Assembly: GCF_026011715.1 (NCBI RefSeq)
Contig: NZ_BRVM01000004.1
Coordinates: 139,286 to 203,285 of the forward strand
Length of the DNA stretch: 64,000 bases
Origin: Cytobacillus sp. NCCP-133
Lineage (GTDB): Bacteria > Bacillota > Bacilli > Bacillales > Cytobacillaceae
Reading direction: 5' to 3'
Shown: positions 1 to 9,450 of the stretch, in pieces
How positions within the stretch are numbered: the first letter of the stretch is position 1
How the letters are laid out: each line of letters starts with the position of its first letter
The notes under the pieces: generated by a model
Told to the model about the DNA's origin: nothing
The model's database searches: none
Seen by the model: only the letters and a program-made list of their open reading frames with translations
Program-made: the position numbers and the translations under genes

Positions 1-7
1 AGCAATA

Positions 8-34
8 GAAAAGAGTGAGCATTTAAGCCCACCC
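8..34 (-). terminator. Probable topA terminator
   Basis: Just past the topA stop codon, bases 15-20 and 27-32 pair as a 6-bp stem (one G-U) with a 6-base loop, followed on the minus strand by a short T-rich stretch. The tail is weak, so termination may be partial; in relatives trmFO follows topA. Confidence 0.45.
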
Positions 35-2110
35 TTAACTTTGCTTTTCTTCTTTGTAATCGCATTCTACGCACTGAACCTGGACACCTTTTTTGAGCTT
101 TTTCTCAACAAGAAGGTTTTCGCATTTCGGACAGCTCCTTGCCAGCGGTTTATCCCATGAAATAAAATCGCATTCAGGAAATCTGTCACAGCCATAAAAG
201 ATCCGGCGTTTTTTGCTTTTTCTTTCTATTATATTTCCTTCTTTGCATTTCGGACACTTGACACCAATTTCTTTCACAATCGGCTTTGTATTCCGGCAGT
301 CAGGGAAATTGCTGCAGGCCATAAACTTTCCGTAGCGTCCCATTTTGAAAACCATCGGACTTCCGCATTGTTCGCAATCTTCCCCAGCAGGTTCATCTTT
401 GATTTCAACTTCCTGCATTTCTTTCTCCGCCTTCTCAAGGCGCTTTTCAAAATCGCTGTAGAATTCATCAATGATTTGTACCCAATTCACTTTGCCTTCT
501 TCCACATAATCCAGGTCTTTTTCCATTTTAGCGGTGAATTCTATATCCAGGATTTCCGGAAAAAATTCAATCATCAGCTCATGAACTATCTCACCAAGCT
601 CGGTCGGAACAAAACGTTTGTTGTCTAAAGCAACGTATCCACGTTTTTGGATGGTATCCAAAGTCGGAGCAAAAGTCGACGGACGGCCAATTCCCTGTTC
701 TTCCAGAGTTTTAACAAGTCTTGCCTCTGTATACCTTGGAGGAGGCTGGGTAAAGTGCTGCTTGGGTTCAATATCCTTCTTAAGAACCTCGTCTCCTTCT
801 TTTAGGTCAGGAAGCATATTATCCTTTTCTTCTGACTGATCATCTGTTCCCTCAACATAAACCTTCATAAAACCAGAAAATTTCACTTTGGAGCCTGTAG
901 CCCTGAAAATAACTTCACCGTTTTTAAGGTCAACACTCATTGTATCCATCACTGCAGGCGCCATCTGGCTTGCGACGAAACGCTCCCAAATAAGTCTATA
1001 GAGCCTTAGCTGGTCTCGAGATAAATATTCTTTTAAACTCGCTGGTGCTTTTAACGTACTTGTAGGACGAATGGCTTCATGGGCATCCTGGGCATTGCTG
1101 TTTTTCTTTTCATTTTTCTTTTCACTCTGCAAAAACTCTTTGCCGTAGGTGTTCTGTATATAATCAGCTGCTTCATTTTGAGCGATTTCCGATATTCGTG
1201 TTGAATCAGTTCTCATATAGGTAATCAAACCTACTGTACCTTCTTTGCCAAGATCTATACCTTCATAAAGCTGCTGGGCGAGCATCATTGTTTTCTTAGC
1301 ACGGAAATTCAGTTTTCTGGCTGCTTCCTGCTGGAGTGATGAAGTCGTAAATGGTGCAGCCGGGTTGCGCTTGCGTTCTTTCTTAATAACTGAAGCAACT
1401 TTAAATTTATTGCCCTTCATTTTACTTAATATATCCTGTACATCACTTTCAGATTTCAATTCAATCTTTTCATTATCCAACCCATAGAATATTGCATCGA
1501 ACGCTGTTTTTCCTTCCAAGAACTCCCCATCGATGGACCAGTATTCCTCGGGTATAAAGCTCTTAATTTCTTTCTCACGGTCAATTATTAATCGGACTGC
1601 AACAGACTGCACACGTCCTGCACTTAAGCCTTTTTTTACTTTCTTCCATAATAAAGGACTAATATTATAGCCTACCAGCCGATCAAGAAGCCTCCTTGCC
1701 TGCTGTGCATCTACCAGATCCATATTAATTGGCCTCGGATGTTTAAAAGATTCCTTTATCGCATCCTTTGTTATTTCATTAAACACTACTCGGCAATCAG
1801 ATTTAATATCCATATCCAAGCTATGTGCCAAATGCCAGGCAATCGCCTCTCCTTCTCGATCAGGGTCAGCCGCGAGGTAAATTTTCTTGGCTTTTTTGGC
1901 TGCCGTTTTGAGCTCTTTTAACACAGGGCCCTTTCCGCGAATGGTTATGTACTTCGGCTCATAGTTATTCTCCACATCTATGCCTGTTTGACTCTTCGGC
2001 AAGTCCCGCACATGCCCCATGGAAGCTTTTACTTTATATTTTTTTCCTAGATAACGTTCAATCGTTTTCGCCTTTGCAGGTGACTCAACAATTACAAGAA
2101 ACTCTGACAT
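35..2110 (-). CDS. topA: DNA topoisomerase I
   Basis: Type IA topoisomerase that relaxes negative supercoils by passing one strand through a transient nick. The N-terminus has the TOPRIM signature ([15 protein letters not shown], then [12 protein letters not shown] near residue 85). The active-site tyrosine lies in [13 protein letters not shown] near residue 300. The C-terminus carries three Cys4-type zinc modules ([16 protein letters not shown] and CPKCENLL starts). I place the start at MSEFLV (2110), preceded by AAGGAGG at 8 nt, giving 691 aa as in B. subtilis; an in-frame start 12 codons earlier lacks a ribosome binding site. It lies downstream of dprA as in B. subtilis, but 745 bp of non-coding DNA separates them, so it probably has its own promoter. 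Confidence 0.97.
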   Translation of the reverse strand: MSEFLVIVESPAKAKTIERYLGKKYKVKASMGHVRDLPKSQTGIDVENNYEPKYITIRGKGPVLKELKTAAKKAKKIYLAADPDREGEAIAWHLAHSLDMDIKSDCRVVFNEITKDAIKESFKHPRPINMDLVDAQQARRLLDRLVGYNISPLLWKKVKKGLSAGRVQSVAVRLIIDREKEIKSFIPEEYWSIDGEFLEGKTAFDAIFYGLDNEKIELKSESDVQDILSKMKGNKFKVASVIKKERKRNPAAPFTTSSLQQEAARKLNFRAKKTMMLAQQLYEGIDLGKEGTVGLITYMRTDSTRISEIAQNEAADYIQNTYGKEFLQSEKKNEKKNSNAQDAHEAIRPTSTLKAPASLKEYLSRDQLRLYRLIWERFVASQMAPAVMDTMSVDLKNGEVIFRATGSKVKFSGFMKVYVEGTDDQSEEKDNMLPDLKEGDEVLKKDIEPKQHFTQPPPRYTEARLVKTLEEQGIGRPSTFAPTLDTIQKRGYVALDNKRFVPTELGEIVHELMIEFFPEILDIEFTAKMEKDLDYVEEGKVNWVQIIDEFYSDFEKRLEKAEKEMQEVEIKDEPAGEDCEQCGSPMVFKMGRYGKFMACSNFPDCRNTKPIVKEIGVKCPKCKEGNIIERKSKKRRIFYGCDRFPECDFISWDKPLARSCPKCENLLVEKKLKKGVQVQCVECDYKEEKQS

Positions 2111-2348
2111 CAATAGTCCTCCTTGAGAGGGAATTTTAACATTCAAGCAAAATCAATTTTGAAGGACTGCTGCTCACCTTATTACTAGATTGATCTTTGC
2201 ATCAATGGACTGAATGCAATGAATATATCCTCATGTTCGGCAGGCATTTTAATACGCGCCGGATTTCATCATCATTATTTTAATTGGTCATTTATATGCC
2301 AGCTGCTCTTAAAACAGCTATGCAGCACTTCTTCTTGAAATATTCATT

Positions 2349-2378
2349 ATTATTCTACATTCTAATCAAGTTTGTCAA
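2349..2378 (-). promoter_or_regulatory. Candidate topA promoter
   Basis: On the minus strand a perfect -35 TTGACA (2373-2378) is followed after 18 bp by AATAAT (2349-2354). It would give a leader of about 230 nt before topA, with a small hairpin near 2300-2320 (AGCTG/CAGCT arms). This is a sequence match only. Confidence 0.4.
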
Positions 2379-2649
2379 ACATAAACGGCATTTTTTCGAA
2401 ACTGTCCTCAGCGTTTCGGCAAAATTCCGAACATCTAAAGGTCCGTTACTCATACTGATACCTGTTGCAAAATGTATAACAGTTTTAATAGAATTTCAAC
2501 CTTTTTGTAAAAAATCCTTTAAATAAGCAAATAAAAAAGATTTTTTATAGCTAGACTTAGACTCCAATATATCAAGTTAAAACGCTGATTATGCGTTGAT
2601 AATATTGGCTCTTTTCCAAAGATTGTAGTATTGCTAATAAATTTTGCCC

Positions 2650-2830
2650 ATTAATAACCGCTGCAGGCTCTCAGCGAATCCGCGGGGAGGAATGAAAACC
2701 TTCTCGGCTTCGCCTGTGGGTACGCTTCCTTGAATAGCAGCACAGCACAAAGAAAATGCGGTAGCATTTTTCGAGGCTCAAGTGCCCTCTGCTACTATCA
2801 GCCAGAGGGTAAATTTATTTAGCTTCACGA
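2650..2830. repeat. Degenerate dispersed intergenic repeat, copy A
   Basis: About 170 bp shares an ordered series of blocks with the copy at 40320-40500: GGGAGGAAT, CTCGGCTTCG, CTGTGGG, a TTCC-TGAAT block, CAGCAC-GCAC, AAATGCGG and CGAGG-TCAAGT-CCC. Both copies lie in the same orientation downstream of a minus-strand gene (dprA here, recG there). The layout recalls the GC-rich CCGCGGG/CTCGGCTTCG intergenic repeats common in Bacillus genomes. Confidence 0.6.
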
Positions 2831-2855
2831 AAGCAACAAACCTTTCGAAAAGAGC

Positions 2856-3731
2856 TTAATAATTAAACTCAGCCAGTATGTCTTCAGCTGTTTTCACAAG
2901 CTTTGCCCCATGCTGAATCAATTCATTAGTACCTGCTGAATAGGCACTGAAAATATTTCCTGGAACAGCGAAAACATCCCTGCCTTCTTGCACTGCATAG
3001 TTAGCTGTTATAAGAGATCCGCTTTTGCTTTTTGCCTGTATGATTAAGGTCCCTCTGCTAATACCGCTTATTATGCGGTTCCTCATGGGGAACTGCCATC
3101 TGGAAGGCCGTGTATTAGGAGGGTATTCAGAGATGACGAGGTGATTTTTCATCATTTCATAAGCGAGTTTTTGATTAGCCTGAGGATAGATGTGAAATAG
3201 ACCTCCTGCAATGACTCCAATTGTTTTTCCGCCATTTTTAATTGCTTCTCTATGCGCAATGGCATCTATTCCTGCTGCCAGCCCGCTAACGATGATTAAT
3301 CCGCTTTCAATCAGTTTAGGAAAAAGGAATTCAATGACTTTCTCTCCATATTCTGTCGCCTGCCTTGAACCGACAACGGCAAGATGGGGTTCTATTTTTA
3401 ACAGGCTAACATCTCCCTTTGCATAAATTATCCAAGGCGGCTGATATGTCTCTTTAAGCAAGGCTGGATAATCATCGTCAAATATAGTGATCATTCTAAT
3501 GCCATTAGGGGAGTATTGGCGGATTTGTTCATGTATTTGTTCTGAATGAAGGTCTCGGAGAGCATCTGAAAGGGACACTTGATTATTAAACATTGGGGAG
3601 CCGGAATGATAAAACGTAGTATTGTAAAGGGATTTCAATTGAGGATCTTTTTTAAGGATATATAATATCATTTTCCAGCTCACGCCCCTGCAATGGTGCA
3701 AATGAGCAAGCTTCATATTGAATTCTTCCAT
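2856..3731 (-). CDS. dprA: DNA processing protein DprA/Smf
   Basis: DprA loads RecA on incoming single-stranded DNA during natural transformation. The Rossmann-like core is clear: GSRQATEYGEKV near residue 117, then IIVSGLAAGIDAIAHR, GGKTIGVIAGGL and YP, followed by FPMRNRIISGIS and the GSLITANYA segment. At 291 aa it is close to the B. subtilis protein. The start at 3731 has AGGAGG 6 nt upstream. It follows sucD with a hairpin in the 130-bp gap, and a large repeat-bearing gap separates it from topA. The gene does not prove competence, since many non-competent Bacillaceae keep it. Confidence 0.95.
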   Translation of the reverse strand: MEEFNMKLAHLHHCRGVSWKMILYILKKDPQLKSLYNTTFYHSGSPMFNNQVSLSDALRDLHSEQIHEQIRQYSPNGIRMITIFDDDYPALLKETYQPPWIIYAKGDVSLLKIEPHLAVVGSRQATEYGEKVIEFLFPKLIESGLIIVSGLAAGIDAIAHREAIKNGGKTIGVIAGGLFHIYPQANQKLAYEMMKNHLVISEYPPNTRPSRWQFPMRNRIISGISRGTLIIQAKSKSGSLITANYAVQEGRDVFAVPGNIFSAYSAGTNELIQHGAKLVKTAEDILAEFNY

Positions 3732-3802
3732 GGGGAACCTCCTAGGTTAATTGTGGATGAAAGGTAAACAGAAGGGGTGTTTTGGGGAATTAAAAATGTA
3801 GA

Positions 3803-3830
3803 AATAGCCCCCCATAACAGGGGGACTATT
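3803..3830 (-). terminator. sucD terminator
   Basis: Arms 3803-3813 and 3820-3830 form a stem with one mismatch (AATAG then CCCCC against GGGGG then CTATT) around a 6-base loop. On the minus strand a T-rich tail follows. It separates sucCD from dprA. Confidence 0.6.
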
Positions 3831-3863
3831 CCTCTAGCTGCGATTAGCTTATTTTCTATAAGA

Positions 3864-4766
3864 TTAATGAGTTTTACACTTATCGTAAAGGCCTTTTTCT
3901 TTTAAAACTTTGATTAAAGTTTCACCCATAACGGATGGAGTATCTGCTACTTGAATTCCGCACTCATTCATTACACGGATCTTTTCATCAGCAGTTCCTT
4001 TTCCTCCTGAGATGATTGCGCCAGCATGGCCCATGCGCTTTCCTGGAGGTGCAGTGCGTCCTCCAATAAACCCTACAACAGGCTTAGTCATGTTAGCTTT
4101 AACCCACTCTGCAGCTTCTTCCTCAGCTGTTCCGCCGATTTCTCCGATCATGATTACAGCATATGTTTCAGGATCTTCGTTAAACGCTTTTAGTACATCG
4201 ATGAAGTTTGTTCCGTTAACTGGGTCTCCACCAATTCCAACTGCAGTAGTCTGGCCGATTCCAGCATGTGATAACTGGTGTACCGCTTCATAAGTTAAAG
4301 TTCCGGAGCGGGAAACAACCCCAACATGCCCTTTAGTATGGATGTATCCAGGCATAATGCCGATTTTGCATTCTTCAGGAGTAATTACACCTGGGCAGTT
4401 CGGACCTATAAGGCGAGTTTTCTTGCCTTCCATATATCGCTTAACTTTCACCATATCCAATACCGGAATATGTTCTGTGATACAGATTGCAAGATCTAGC
4501 TCAGCATCTACTGCTTCAAGAATCGCATCTGCAGCAAATGGAGCCGGAACGTAGATAACAGAAGCGTTAGCACCTGTTGCTTTAACTGCTTCCTCCACAG
4601 TATTGAAAACCGGAACACCTTCTACTTCCGTACCGCCTTTTCCTGGAGTTACACCGCCGACAATTTGCGTTCCGTATTCAAGCATTTGCTTTGTATGAAA
4701 AAGGGCAGTCGAACCTGTAATCCCTTGAACAATAACTTTTGTATCTTTATTAATAAATACGCTCAC
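3864..4766 (-). CDS. sucD: Succinyl-CoA synthetase alpha subunit
   Basis: Alpha subunit of the ADP-forming succinate-CoA ligase of the TCA cycle; it binds CoA and carries the phosphohistidine. Visible are the CoA-binding N-terminus ([19 protein letters not shown]), [19 protein letters not shown] and the active-site loop [17 protein letters not shown] with the histidine near residue 246. I choose a GTG start at 4766 (GTG AGC GTA, MSVFINKD), which has AAAGGAG 7 nt upstream and yields 300 aa as in B. subtilis. The longer reading from 4814 adds 16 unlikely residues. It lies 138 bp downstream of sucC, its partner subunit; a weak hairpin in that gap (AGCAGG/CCTGCT) could adjust expression between subunits. 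Confidence 0.96.
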   Translation of the reverse strand: MSVFINKDTKVIVQGITGSTALFHTKQMLEYGTQIVGGVTPGKGGTEVEGVPVFNTVEEAVKATGANASVIYVPAPFAADAILEAVDAELDLAICITEHIPVLDMVKVKRYMEGKKTRLIGPNCPGVITPEECKIGIMPGYIHTKGHVGVVSRSGTLTYEAVHQLSHAGIGQTTAVGIGGDPVNGTNFIDVLKAFNEDPETYAVIMIGEIGGTAEEEAAEWVKANMTKPVVGFIGGRTAPPGKRMGHAGAIISGGKGTADEKIRVMNECGIQVADTPSVMGETLIKVLKEKGLYDKCKTH

Positions 4767-4904
4767 GTTAATTCTCCTTTCTGGTCTAAAGAGTGCCATT
4801 CCAAGGGTCGCCAAGAGGTAAGCCCGTCAAATAGCAGGATAATTTTAACCTGCTGGAATCCTGCTTAATATTGGCGCACCTGAACGGCCGCTCAATTTTT
4901 AGTT

Positions 4905-6065
4905 TTAGCCTACTAATGAAACGATCTTTTGCGCGCCGTCAGCCATTGATTCAGCAGCGATGATGTCAATATCAGATTCAGCAAGGATTTTCTTGCCCAG
5001 CTCTACATTTGTACCTTCCAATCGTACAACTAAAGGCACACTTAAGCCTACTTGCTTCGCTGCTTCAACTACACCAGTAGCAATGACGTCACATTTCATG
5101 ATTCCGCCAAAGATATTAACAAAAATACCTTTTACGTTTTTATCAGAAAGGATGATTTTGAAAGCCTCTGTTACTTTCTCAGCTGTAGCCCCGCCCCCAA
5201 CATCAAGGAAGTTAGCCGGATCTCCGCCATAATGCTTAACGATATCCATCGTAGCCATCGCCAAACCTGCTCCATTAACCATGCAGCCGATATTTCCATC
5301 AAGGGAGATGTAGCTTAAGTCGTATTTTGAGGCTTCGATTTCTTTTGCATCTTCCTCTTCAAGATCACGAAGAGCAAGGATATCCTTTTGGCGATATAGT
5401 GAGTTTGAATCGAAGTTCAATTTCGCGTCCAATGCCATAACCTTCCCGTCTCCAGTTACAACTAGCGGATTGATTTCTGCAATGGAGCAATCCTTGTCGA
5501 TGTATGCTCTGTATAATCCCATCATAAATTTGACAGCCTGGCCGACAAGCTCACTTGGAATATTGATATTGAAAGCAATTCGGCGGGCCTGGAATGCAGT
5601 CAAACCAAGAACTGGGTCAATTTCTTCTTTAAAGATTTTTTCAGGCGTTTGTTCTGCCACTTCTTCAATTTCTGTTCCGCCCTCTTCAGAAGCCATTAAA
5701 ACAACACGTGATGATGCACGGTCCAATACTAAACCAATATAGTATTCTTTTTTAATGTCACAGCCTTCTTCAATAAGCAAGCGTTTTACTTCTTTACCTT
5801 CCGGGCCAGTTTGGTGCGTCACAAGTGTTTTTCCTAAGATCTCACTTGCATATGTACGTACTTCTTCTGGATTTTTGGCAACTTTTACACCGCCAGCCTT
5901 TCCTCGCCCTCCAGCATGGATTTGAGCTTTAACAACACAAACCTCTGTGCCTAGTTCCTTGGCTGCTTCAACAGCTTCCTCAACTGTAAATGCCACTTTT
6001 CCGTTTGGAACGGCTACCCCGTATTTTCTGAGGACTTCTTTACCTTGATACTCATGTATATTCAT
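4905..6065 (-). CDS. sucC: Succinyl-CoA synthetase beta subunit
   Basis: Beta subunit of succinate-CoA ligase, an ATP-grasp protein of 386 aa. It starts [17 protein letters not shown], contains [17 protein letters not shown] (nucleotide grasp, near residue 46), EINPLVVT and the [18 protein letters not shown] and VDVGGGAT-like segment of the C-terminal domain, here [13 protein letters not shown]. With SucD it makes one ATP per TCA turn from succinyl-CoA. It is the first gene of sucCD: a promoter (6111-6139) with an overlapping cre-like site (6098-6112) lies just upstream, pointing to CcpA control, though that rests on sequence match. Confidence 0.97.
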   Translation of the reverse strand: MNIHEYQGKEVLRKYGVAVPNGKVAFTVEEAVEAAKELGTEVCVVKAQIHAGGRGKAGGVKVAKNPEEVRTYASEILGKTLVTHQTGPEGKEVKRLLIEEGCDIKKEYYIGLVLDRASSRVVLMASEEGGTEIEEVAEQTPEKIFKEEIDPVLGLTAFQARRIAFNINIPSELVGQAVKFMMGLYRAYIDKDCSIAEINPLVVTGDGKVMALDAKLNFDSNSLYRQKDILALRDLEEEDAKEIEASKYDLSYISLDGNIGCMVNGAGLAMATMDIVKHYGGDPANFLDVGGGATAEKVTEAFKIILSDKNVKGIFVNIFGGIMKCDVIATGVVEAAKQVGLSVPLVVRLEGTNVELGKKILAESDIDIIAAESMADGAQKIVSLVG

Positions 6066-6097
6066 TTCCCATCCTCCTATCTAACTGTTCAAAAAAT

Positions 6098-6112
6098 ATA
6101 CTGCGCTTTCAT
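6098..6112 (-). promoter_or_regulatory. Candidate CcpA cre site at the sucC promoter
   Basis: The minus-strand sequence ATGAAAGCGCAGTAT fits the cre consensus WTGNAANCGNWNNCW at 14 of 15 positions. It overlaps the -10 and start-point region of the predicted sucC promoter, the usual place for CcpA repression. Match by eye only. Confidence 0.45.
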
Positions 6113-6139
6113 TTTATTAAATGACACTACCCTTGTCCA
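6111..6139 (-). promoter_or_regulatory. Candidate sigma-A promoter of sucCD
   Basis: Minus-strand TGGACA (6134-6139), 17-bp spacer, TAAAAT (6111-6116); each hexamer matches consensus at 5 of 6. It sits 46-74 bp before the sucC start. Confidence 0.5.
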
Positions 6140-6375
6140 CCATTTACTCTAAAATATAATATTTCTTTAAAAATTTTAAATATTAAAATGGCTGAAAAAC
6201 CCCTGAAATTACAGTTGTTTTACTCGTTTAATCCCACAAAATTATTTTATTAAAATAAAAAGATCGCCTGAAAGAACAGATTTTATTTACCAGTATTAGA
6301 CATAAACCGACACGCCTGCAGTGAATGCATTATCAAGGTGTTTCTGTTTTTTCGTTAAAGGCATAGGAGAATAAA

Positions 6376-6672
6376 TCATTTCTCCCTATGTTTATTTCCC
6401 GCTTCTTGATCGGCCCTATAGATAAATGCAAACACCTCAGCAACCGCCTGAAACAGTTCTTCAGGTATTCTCTCATTTATTTCAAGTTTTCCCAGCAGTT
6501 CCACCAGCGTCCGGTCCTCTTGAACTGGGATATTGTGTTCCCTGGCTTTTGTGAGAATGTTTTCGGCAACCAAACCTTTCCCCTTTGCCGAAACTCTTGG
6601 GGAAGATTCTGATTCGAAATCATATGTTAGTGCTACCGCTTCTTTGCTTAAGCGAGTATTCTCTCTTTTCAT
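6376..6672 (-). CDS. ylqH: FlhB C-terminal-domain-like protein (EscU/YscU/HrcU switch family)
   Basis: A 98-residue protein that corresponds only to the cytoplasmic switch domain of the flagellar export protein FlhB; the four FlhB membrane helices are missing. It shows the pattern of that domain: a short basic lead, a beta strand (AVALTYDF), then AENILTKAREHNIPVQEDRTLVELLGKLEINERIPEELFQAVAEVFAFIY. The NPTH autocleavage motif of FlhB is replaced by SSPRVSAKG, so self-cleavage is not expected. Its start overlaps the end of ylqG by 4 bp, so the two are translationally coupled. It matches B. subtilis YlqH by family and position; function is unknown. Confidence 0.85.
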   Translation of the reverse strand: MKRENTRLSKEAVALTYDFESESSPRVSAKGKGLVAENILTKAREHNIPVQEDRTLVELLGKLEINERIPEELFQAVAEVFAFIYRADQEAGNKHREK

Positions 6673-8573
6673 ACTTTTAAATCCACTCCGGTAGTTTGGC
6701 TTGACTGCACAAAAGCAGGAAGTTGCTTTCCGATCCCCGCAGGACTGTTATTTGAATCGGGCTTTTGAAAGGATATCGATGACATTTTATAGCTCAGTTT
6801 ATCTAAATTTTCTTTTAAACTCGCTATATAAGGAGCACTTTGAACTTTTAGAGTCTCAGATTCATTAATAATGGTTATATTTATAACCCTGTTTTGCACA
6901 TGTAAATCAACTACTGTTTCATTTAAATGCTCTAAGTTTAGATAAAAAAGCACACGGCAATAGCTTGGATCAATCTGCCCCTTATCTGTTTTCCTTCCGC
7001 TCCACTGCATTGTCAAATCAGTTACTTTCCCCCATAATGCAATAGGCAGCTGGAAGACAAGGTGCTGCTGCGGTCCTGATTCCTGTGAGAGAGCCTGGAA
7101 GCCTGTTATTTTATGCAGAAGCTTTTCGGCAGCATCTATTGATGACTGCGGTATTTCTTCGTTTAAAAGACCTATCAGCAGCGGCTTAAGTGTGTTTAAT
7201 CTTCCTAATACATCACCCTCTGGCTGTTTAAGCAACATAGTCAGTTCATGTTCATATGATAATCCCAATGCATGAATAAGACTTTTCAATTGGCTTTTTA
7301 TGCTTTGCTGATCATTCAGGTAGCGGCTATCAGCTCGCCCGCTGTTTTTTACATCATCCAATAAAGCTCTTTCTTGCGATTGGAGCTCCTCATCCCAGGA
7401 AGTGTTTTCACCTGCCATAAAGGTGCCTAGCATTCTTGAGGACTGCTTGAGTGCAGTTTCGCCGAAAATCAATGAATGTCGCAGCCCTTGTTCACCTTCA
7501 ATAGAAATTCTATTCAAAAGCAATGTTCTTTTTATGATAGACTGGATTCTTTTCTCTTCTGCCGGAAATGAGTTTTGACCTATTCGGGTTTCAAGCATCA
7601 TTCTTTGAATCTCGTTAATCAGTCGCATTCCGCTGGCTGGTGCTTGATTCCTTCCAATCAAGCTGCTCAGTTTCGCCATATTTAAAATAAAATCTTTCCT
7701 GTTCCCGGTAGAATTTGATTGTAGAAGTTCCTTTACCGTTTCAATTACCGGTGGTTTGTTCAGGCTACCGTTATTTGACAAAAGGCCATTCATTGCCTTC
7801 AGCAAAGCTGCTGATTCACTTGCATCACCTGGCACTAATTTAAGTGCTTTCAGGATATTGAAAGCTGCATGCGAATGGGCATCACTTTTTGGAAACAGCC
7901 ATTCTGCGACCAGTTTTACTGCTGCTGATTCACCGGATTTTTCTTGGGCTGGCTTTGTTAATTCACATAATAAGTTGCTTACTTTTTGGCCTCTTGGCGA
8001 AAGGTCAATTTGTTTTAGCTGCTGCAGCAGTTTTTCCATCAGAACTGAAAGCGAATCGCCCTTAATAGCGGAAGATACAGATGAAAAAATCTCTTTTGTT
8101 AAAGGCAATTGCCTGACGATTAACTCTTTCACTGAATCAAGCCCTTCCTCATACGATTCACTATCCTTAAGCCAGCTGGAAACAAGCTGCAGGATTTCGC
8201 CTGTAATAGGCAGCTGCTCCTTAAGAAAAAATAAAACAAGCCCTTTATTTTCTTTCGATTGAGGGAGTGAAAGCTGGCTAAGAAGGTTATCGATAGACGA
8301 AGGAATATCCGTTTTGGCTTCTGACCCTATTACCTTAAGGCGCAGCATTCCTTCACCGGGCTGTACTTTAAACCAGTACCTGCTATTGGCTGATAGAGGA
8401 GTTTCAAGCTGCGCAATCACTTTGTGAGAGCCCAATTGGACCTCTGCCGTCTGATTAGGAAATAGCTTTGTTATTTTTCCGTGAACAATTTGGCCAGGCC
8501 TAAGGGATATCGACTTACCTGAATGGTTCAGGCCTTTCGTTATTAATGTTTGGATCATTTCAGACGGCTTCAT
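6669..8573 (-). CDS. ylqG: YlqG-like protein with FliK-type C-terminus
   Basis: A 634-residue soluble protein of unknown function. The first 100 residues are beta-rich (ISLRPGQIVHGKITKLFPNQ, AEVQLGSHKVIAQLE). A long helical, Leu/Lys/Ser-rich middle follows. The last 120 residues (LVFQLPIALWGKVTDLTMQW, CRVLFYLNLEHLNETVVDLH) fit the hook-length-control domain of FliK. The start at 8573 has AAGGTG upstream and lies 4 bp after the rnhB stop; the longer frame to 8621 only overlaps rnhB. The gene is followed, overlapping, by an FlhB-switch-like gene, so a FliK/FlhB-like pair sits outside any flagellar operon. B. subtilis has a shorter YlqG here. Confidence 0.75.
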   Translation of the reverse strand: MKPSEMIQTLITKGLNHSGKSISLRPGQIVHGKITKLFPNQTAEVQLGSHKVIAQLETPLSANSRYWFKVQPGEGMLRLKVIGSEAKTDIPSSIDNLLSQLSLPQSKENKGLVLFFLKEQLPITGEILQLVSSWLKDSESYEEGLDSVKELIVRQLPLTKEIFSSVSSAIKGDSLSVLMEKLLQQLKQIDLSPRGQKVSNLLCELTKPAQEKSGESAAVKLVAEWLFPKSDAHSHAAFNILKALKLVPGDASESAALLKAMNGLLSNNGSLNKPPVIETVKELLQSNSTGNRKDFILNMAKLSSLIGRNQAPASGMRLINEIQRMMLETRIGQNSFPAEEKRIQSIIKRTLLLNRISIEGEQGLRHSLIFGETALKQSSRMLGTFMAGENTSWDEELQSQERALLDDVKNSGRADSRYLNDQQSIKSQLKSLIHALGLSYEHELTMLLKQPEGDVLGRLNTLKPLLIGLLNEEIPQSSIDAAEKLLHKITGFQALSQESGPQQHLVFQLPIALWGKVTDLTMQWSGRKTDKGQIDPSYCRVLFYLNLEHLNETVVDLHVQNRVINITIINESETLKVQSAPYIASLKENLDKLSYKMSSISFQKPDSNNSPAGIGKQLPAFVQSSQTTGVDLKV

Positions 8574-8577
8574 GCTT

Positions 8578-9363
8578 TCACCTTCTATTCGCTTTCTGCA
8601 TGTAATCTTTGACCGGAGCAAAACTTTTCCGGTGATGCGGAGTTATGCCATGTGTTTTAATGGCTTTCAGATGCTCTTTTGTCCCATAACCCATATTTTG
8701 TGCAAACCCATATTGCGGGCAGCTTGAGGCAATTTCAGCCATCATGCGGTCCCTAGTGACTTTTGCTATAATGGATGCTGCCGCAATCGATATACTTTTG
8801 GCATCTCCCTTTATTATCGCTTCCAACGGGAAAGGCGTCACAAGTTTAATCGCGTCCACCATTAGAAAGTCGGGCTTGAGATTCAACCCGCTAATGGCTG
8901 ACAGCATCGCTTTTTTTGTCGCCTCATAAATATTGATGCGGTCAATTTCCTCCGGATCAATTACGCCAATGCCAATCGCTTCAGCTTTAGCCTGAATTTC
9001 TTCGTAAAATTTATTTCTTTTTTGTTCCGAGATCTTTTTTGAATCATCAAGGCCCGGCAAAAAAAAAGATTTCGGCAAAATGACTGCTGCGGCAACGACC
9101 GGCCCCGCAAGCGGGCCTCTGCCCACTTCATCAATACCTGCAATAAACCGAAAACCTTGAGACCTGTATCTGTTTTCATATTGTGTCATCTCAATATGCT
9201 TCTCGTAAACCTTTTTCTGCAGCAGCTGCCGGGAATGCCACTTATTTAAAAGCTTCTGCACCCCTTTTCTGTCATCTTTTTGTATAGAAAGAACAAAAGG
9301 ATCGTCCTGTATGTCGATCGTATTAAGTTTTTCATCAATCTGGCGAATCGTTAACCTTTCCAT
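8578..9363 (-). CDS. rnhB: Ribonuclease HII
   Basis: RNase HII removes ribonucleotides from DNA and RNA/DNA hybrids. An N-terminal extension of about 70 residues (the substrate-binding region seen in Bacillus RNases HII) precedes the catalytic core GIDEVGRGPLAGPVVAAAVIL with the Asp-Glu metal ligands. The later ligand is in FLMVDAIKL, and SIAAASIIAKVTRDR and GYGTKEHLKAI follow. It is 261 aa, close to the B. subtilis length of about 255. It follows rbgA by 87 bp and is nearly fused to ylqG. Confidence 0.96.
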   Translation of the reverse strand: MERLTIRQIDEKLNTIDIQDDPFVLSIQKDDRKGVQKLLNKWHSRQLLQKKVYEKHIEMTQYENRYRSQGFRFIAGIDEVGRGPLAGPVVAAAVILPKSFFLPGLDDSKKISEQKRNKFYEEIQAKAEAIGIGVIDPEEIDRINIYEATKKAMLSAISGLNLKPDFLMVDAIKLVTPFPLEAIIKGDAKSISIAAASIIAKVTRDRMMAEIASSCPQYGFAQNMGYGTKEHLKAIKTHGITPHHRKSFAPVKDYMQKANRR

Positions 9364-9404
9364 TTCTTGCTCCTTCTTCTATTTAATGTATGTATCGGCA
9401 TTTC

Positions 9405-9440
9405 TTCAAAAAAATAAAGGCCTTCCACTTTTAGAAGACC
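9405..9440 (-). terminator. rbgA terminator
   Basis: Arms 9419-9425 and 9434-9440 (GGCCTTC/GAAGACC, one mismatch) with an 8-base loop precede a minus-strand T-run (TTTATTTTTTTG). It lies 11 bp after rbgA and upstream of rnhB. Confidence 0.65.
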
Positions 9441-9450
9441 CCATTCAAGC

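Larger units (their letters stand above)
2111..2855. other. Non-coding gap between dprA and topA
   Basis: This 745-bp stretch has no credible gene. The only longer ORF (2284-2526, plus) begins with TTG, has no ribosome binding site and resembles no known family. Its right third (about 2650-2830) holds a degenerate dispersed repeat, listed separately. The rest is AT-rich leader DNA of topA with a candidate promoter at 2349-2378. Confidence 0.6.
6066..6375. other. Gap between ylqH and sucC
   Basis: These 310 bp are AT-rich. The left part holds the sucC promoter and cre-like site. The sequence 6150-6360 shows no gene and no strong terminator; a hairpin with arms about 6362-6371 and 6380-6390 overlaps the ylqH stop codon but lacks a T-tail. 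Confidence 0.5.

Noticed and set aside
2284..2526. 80-codon plus-strand ORF in the dprA-topA gap
   Set aside because: TTG start with no ribosome binding site, no recognisable domain, AT-driven hydrophobic composition; likely chance.
6360..6392. Terminator after ylqH
   Set aside because: The hairpin includes the stop codon and has no T-run on the minus strand.
7756..8262. 168-codon plus-strand ORF antisense to ylqG
   Set aside because: Lies wholly inside ylqG; no independent signals.
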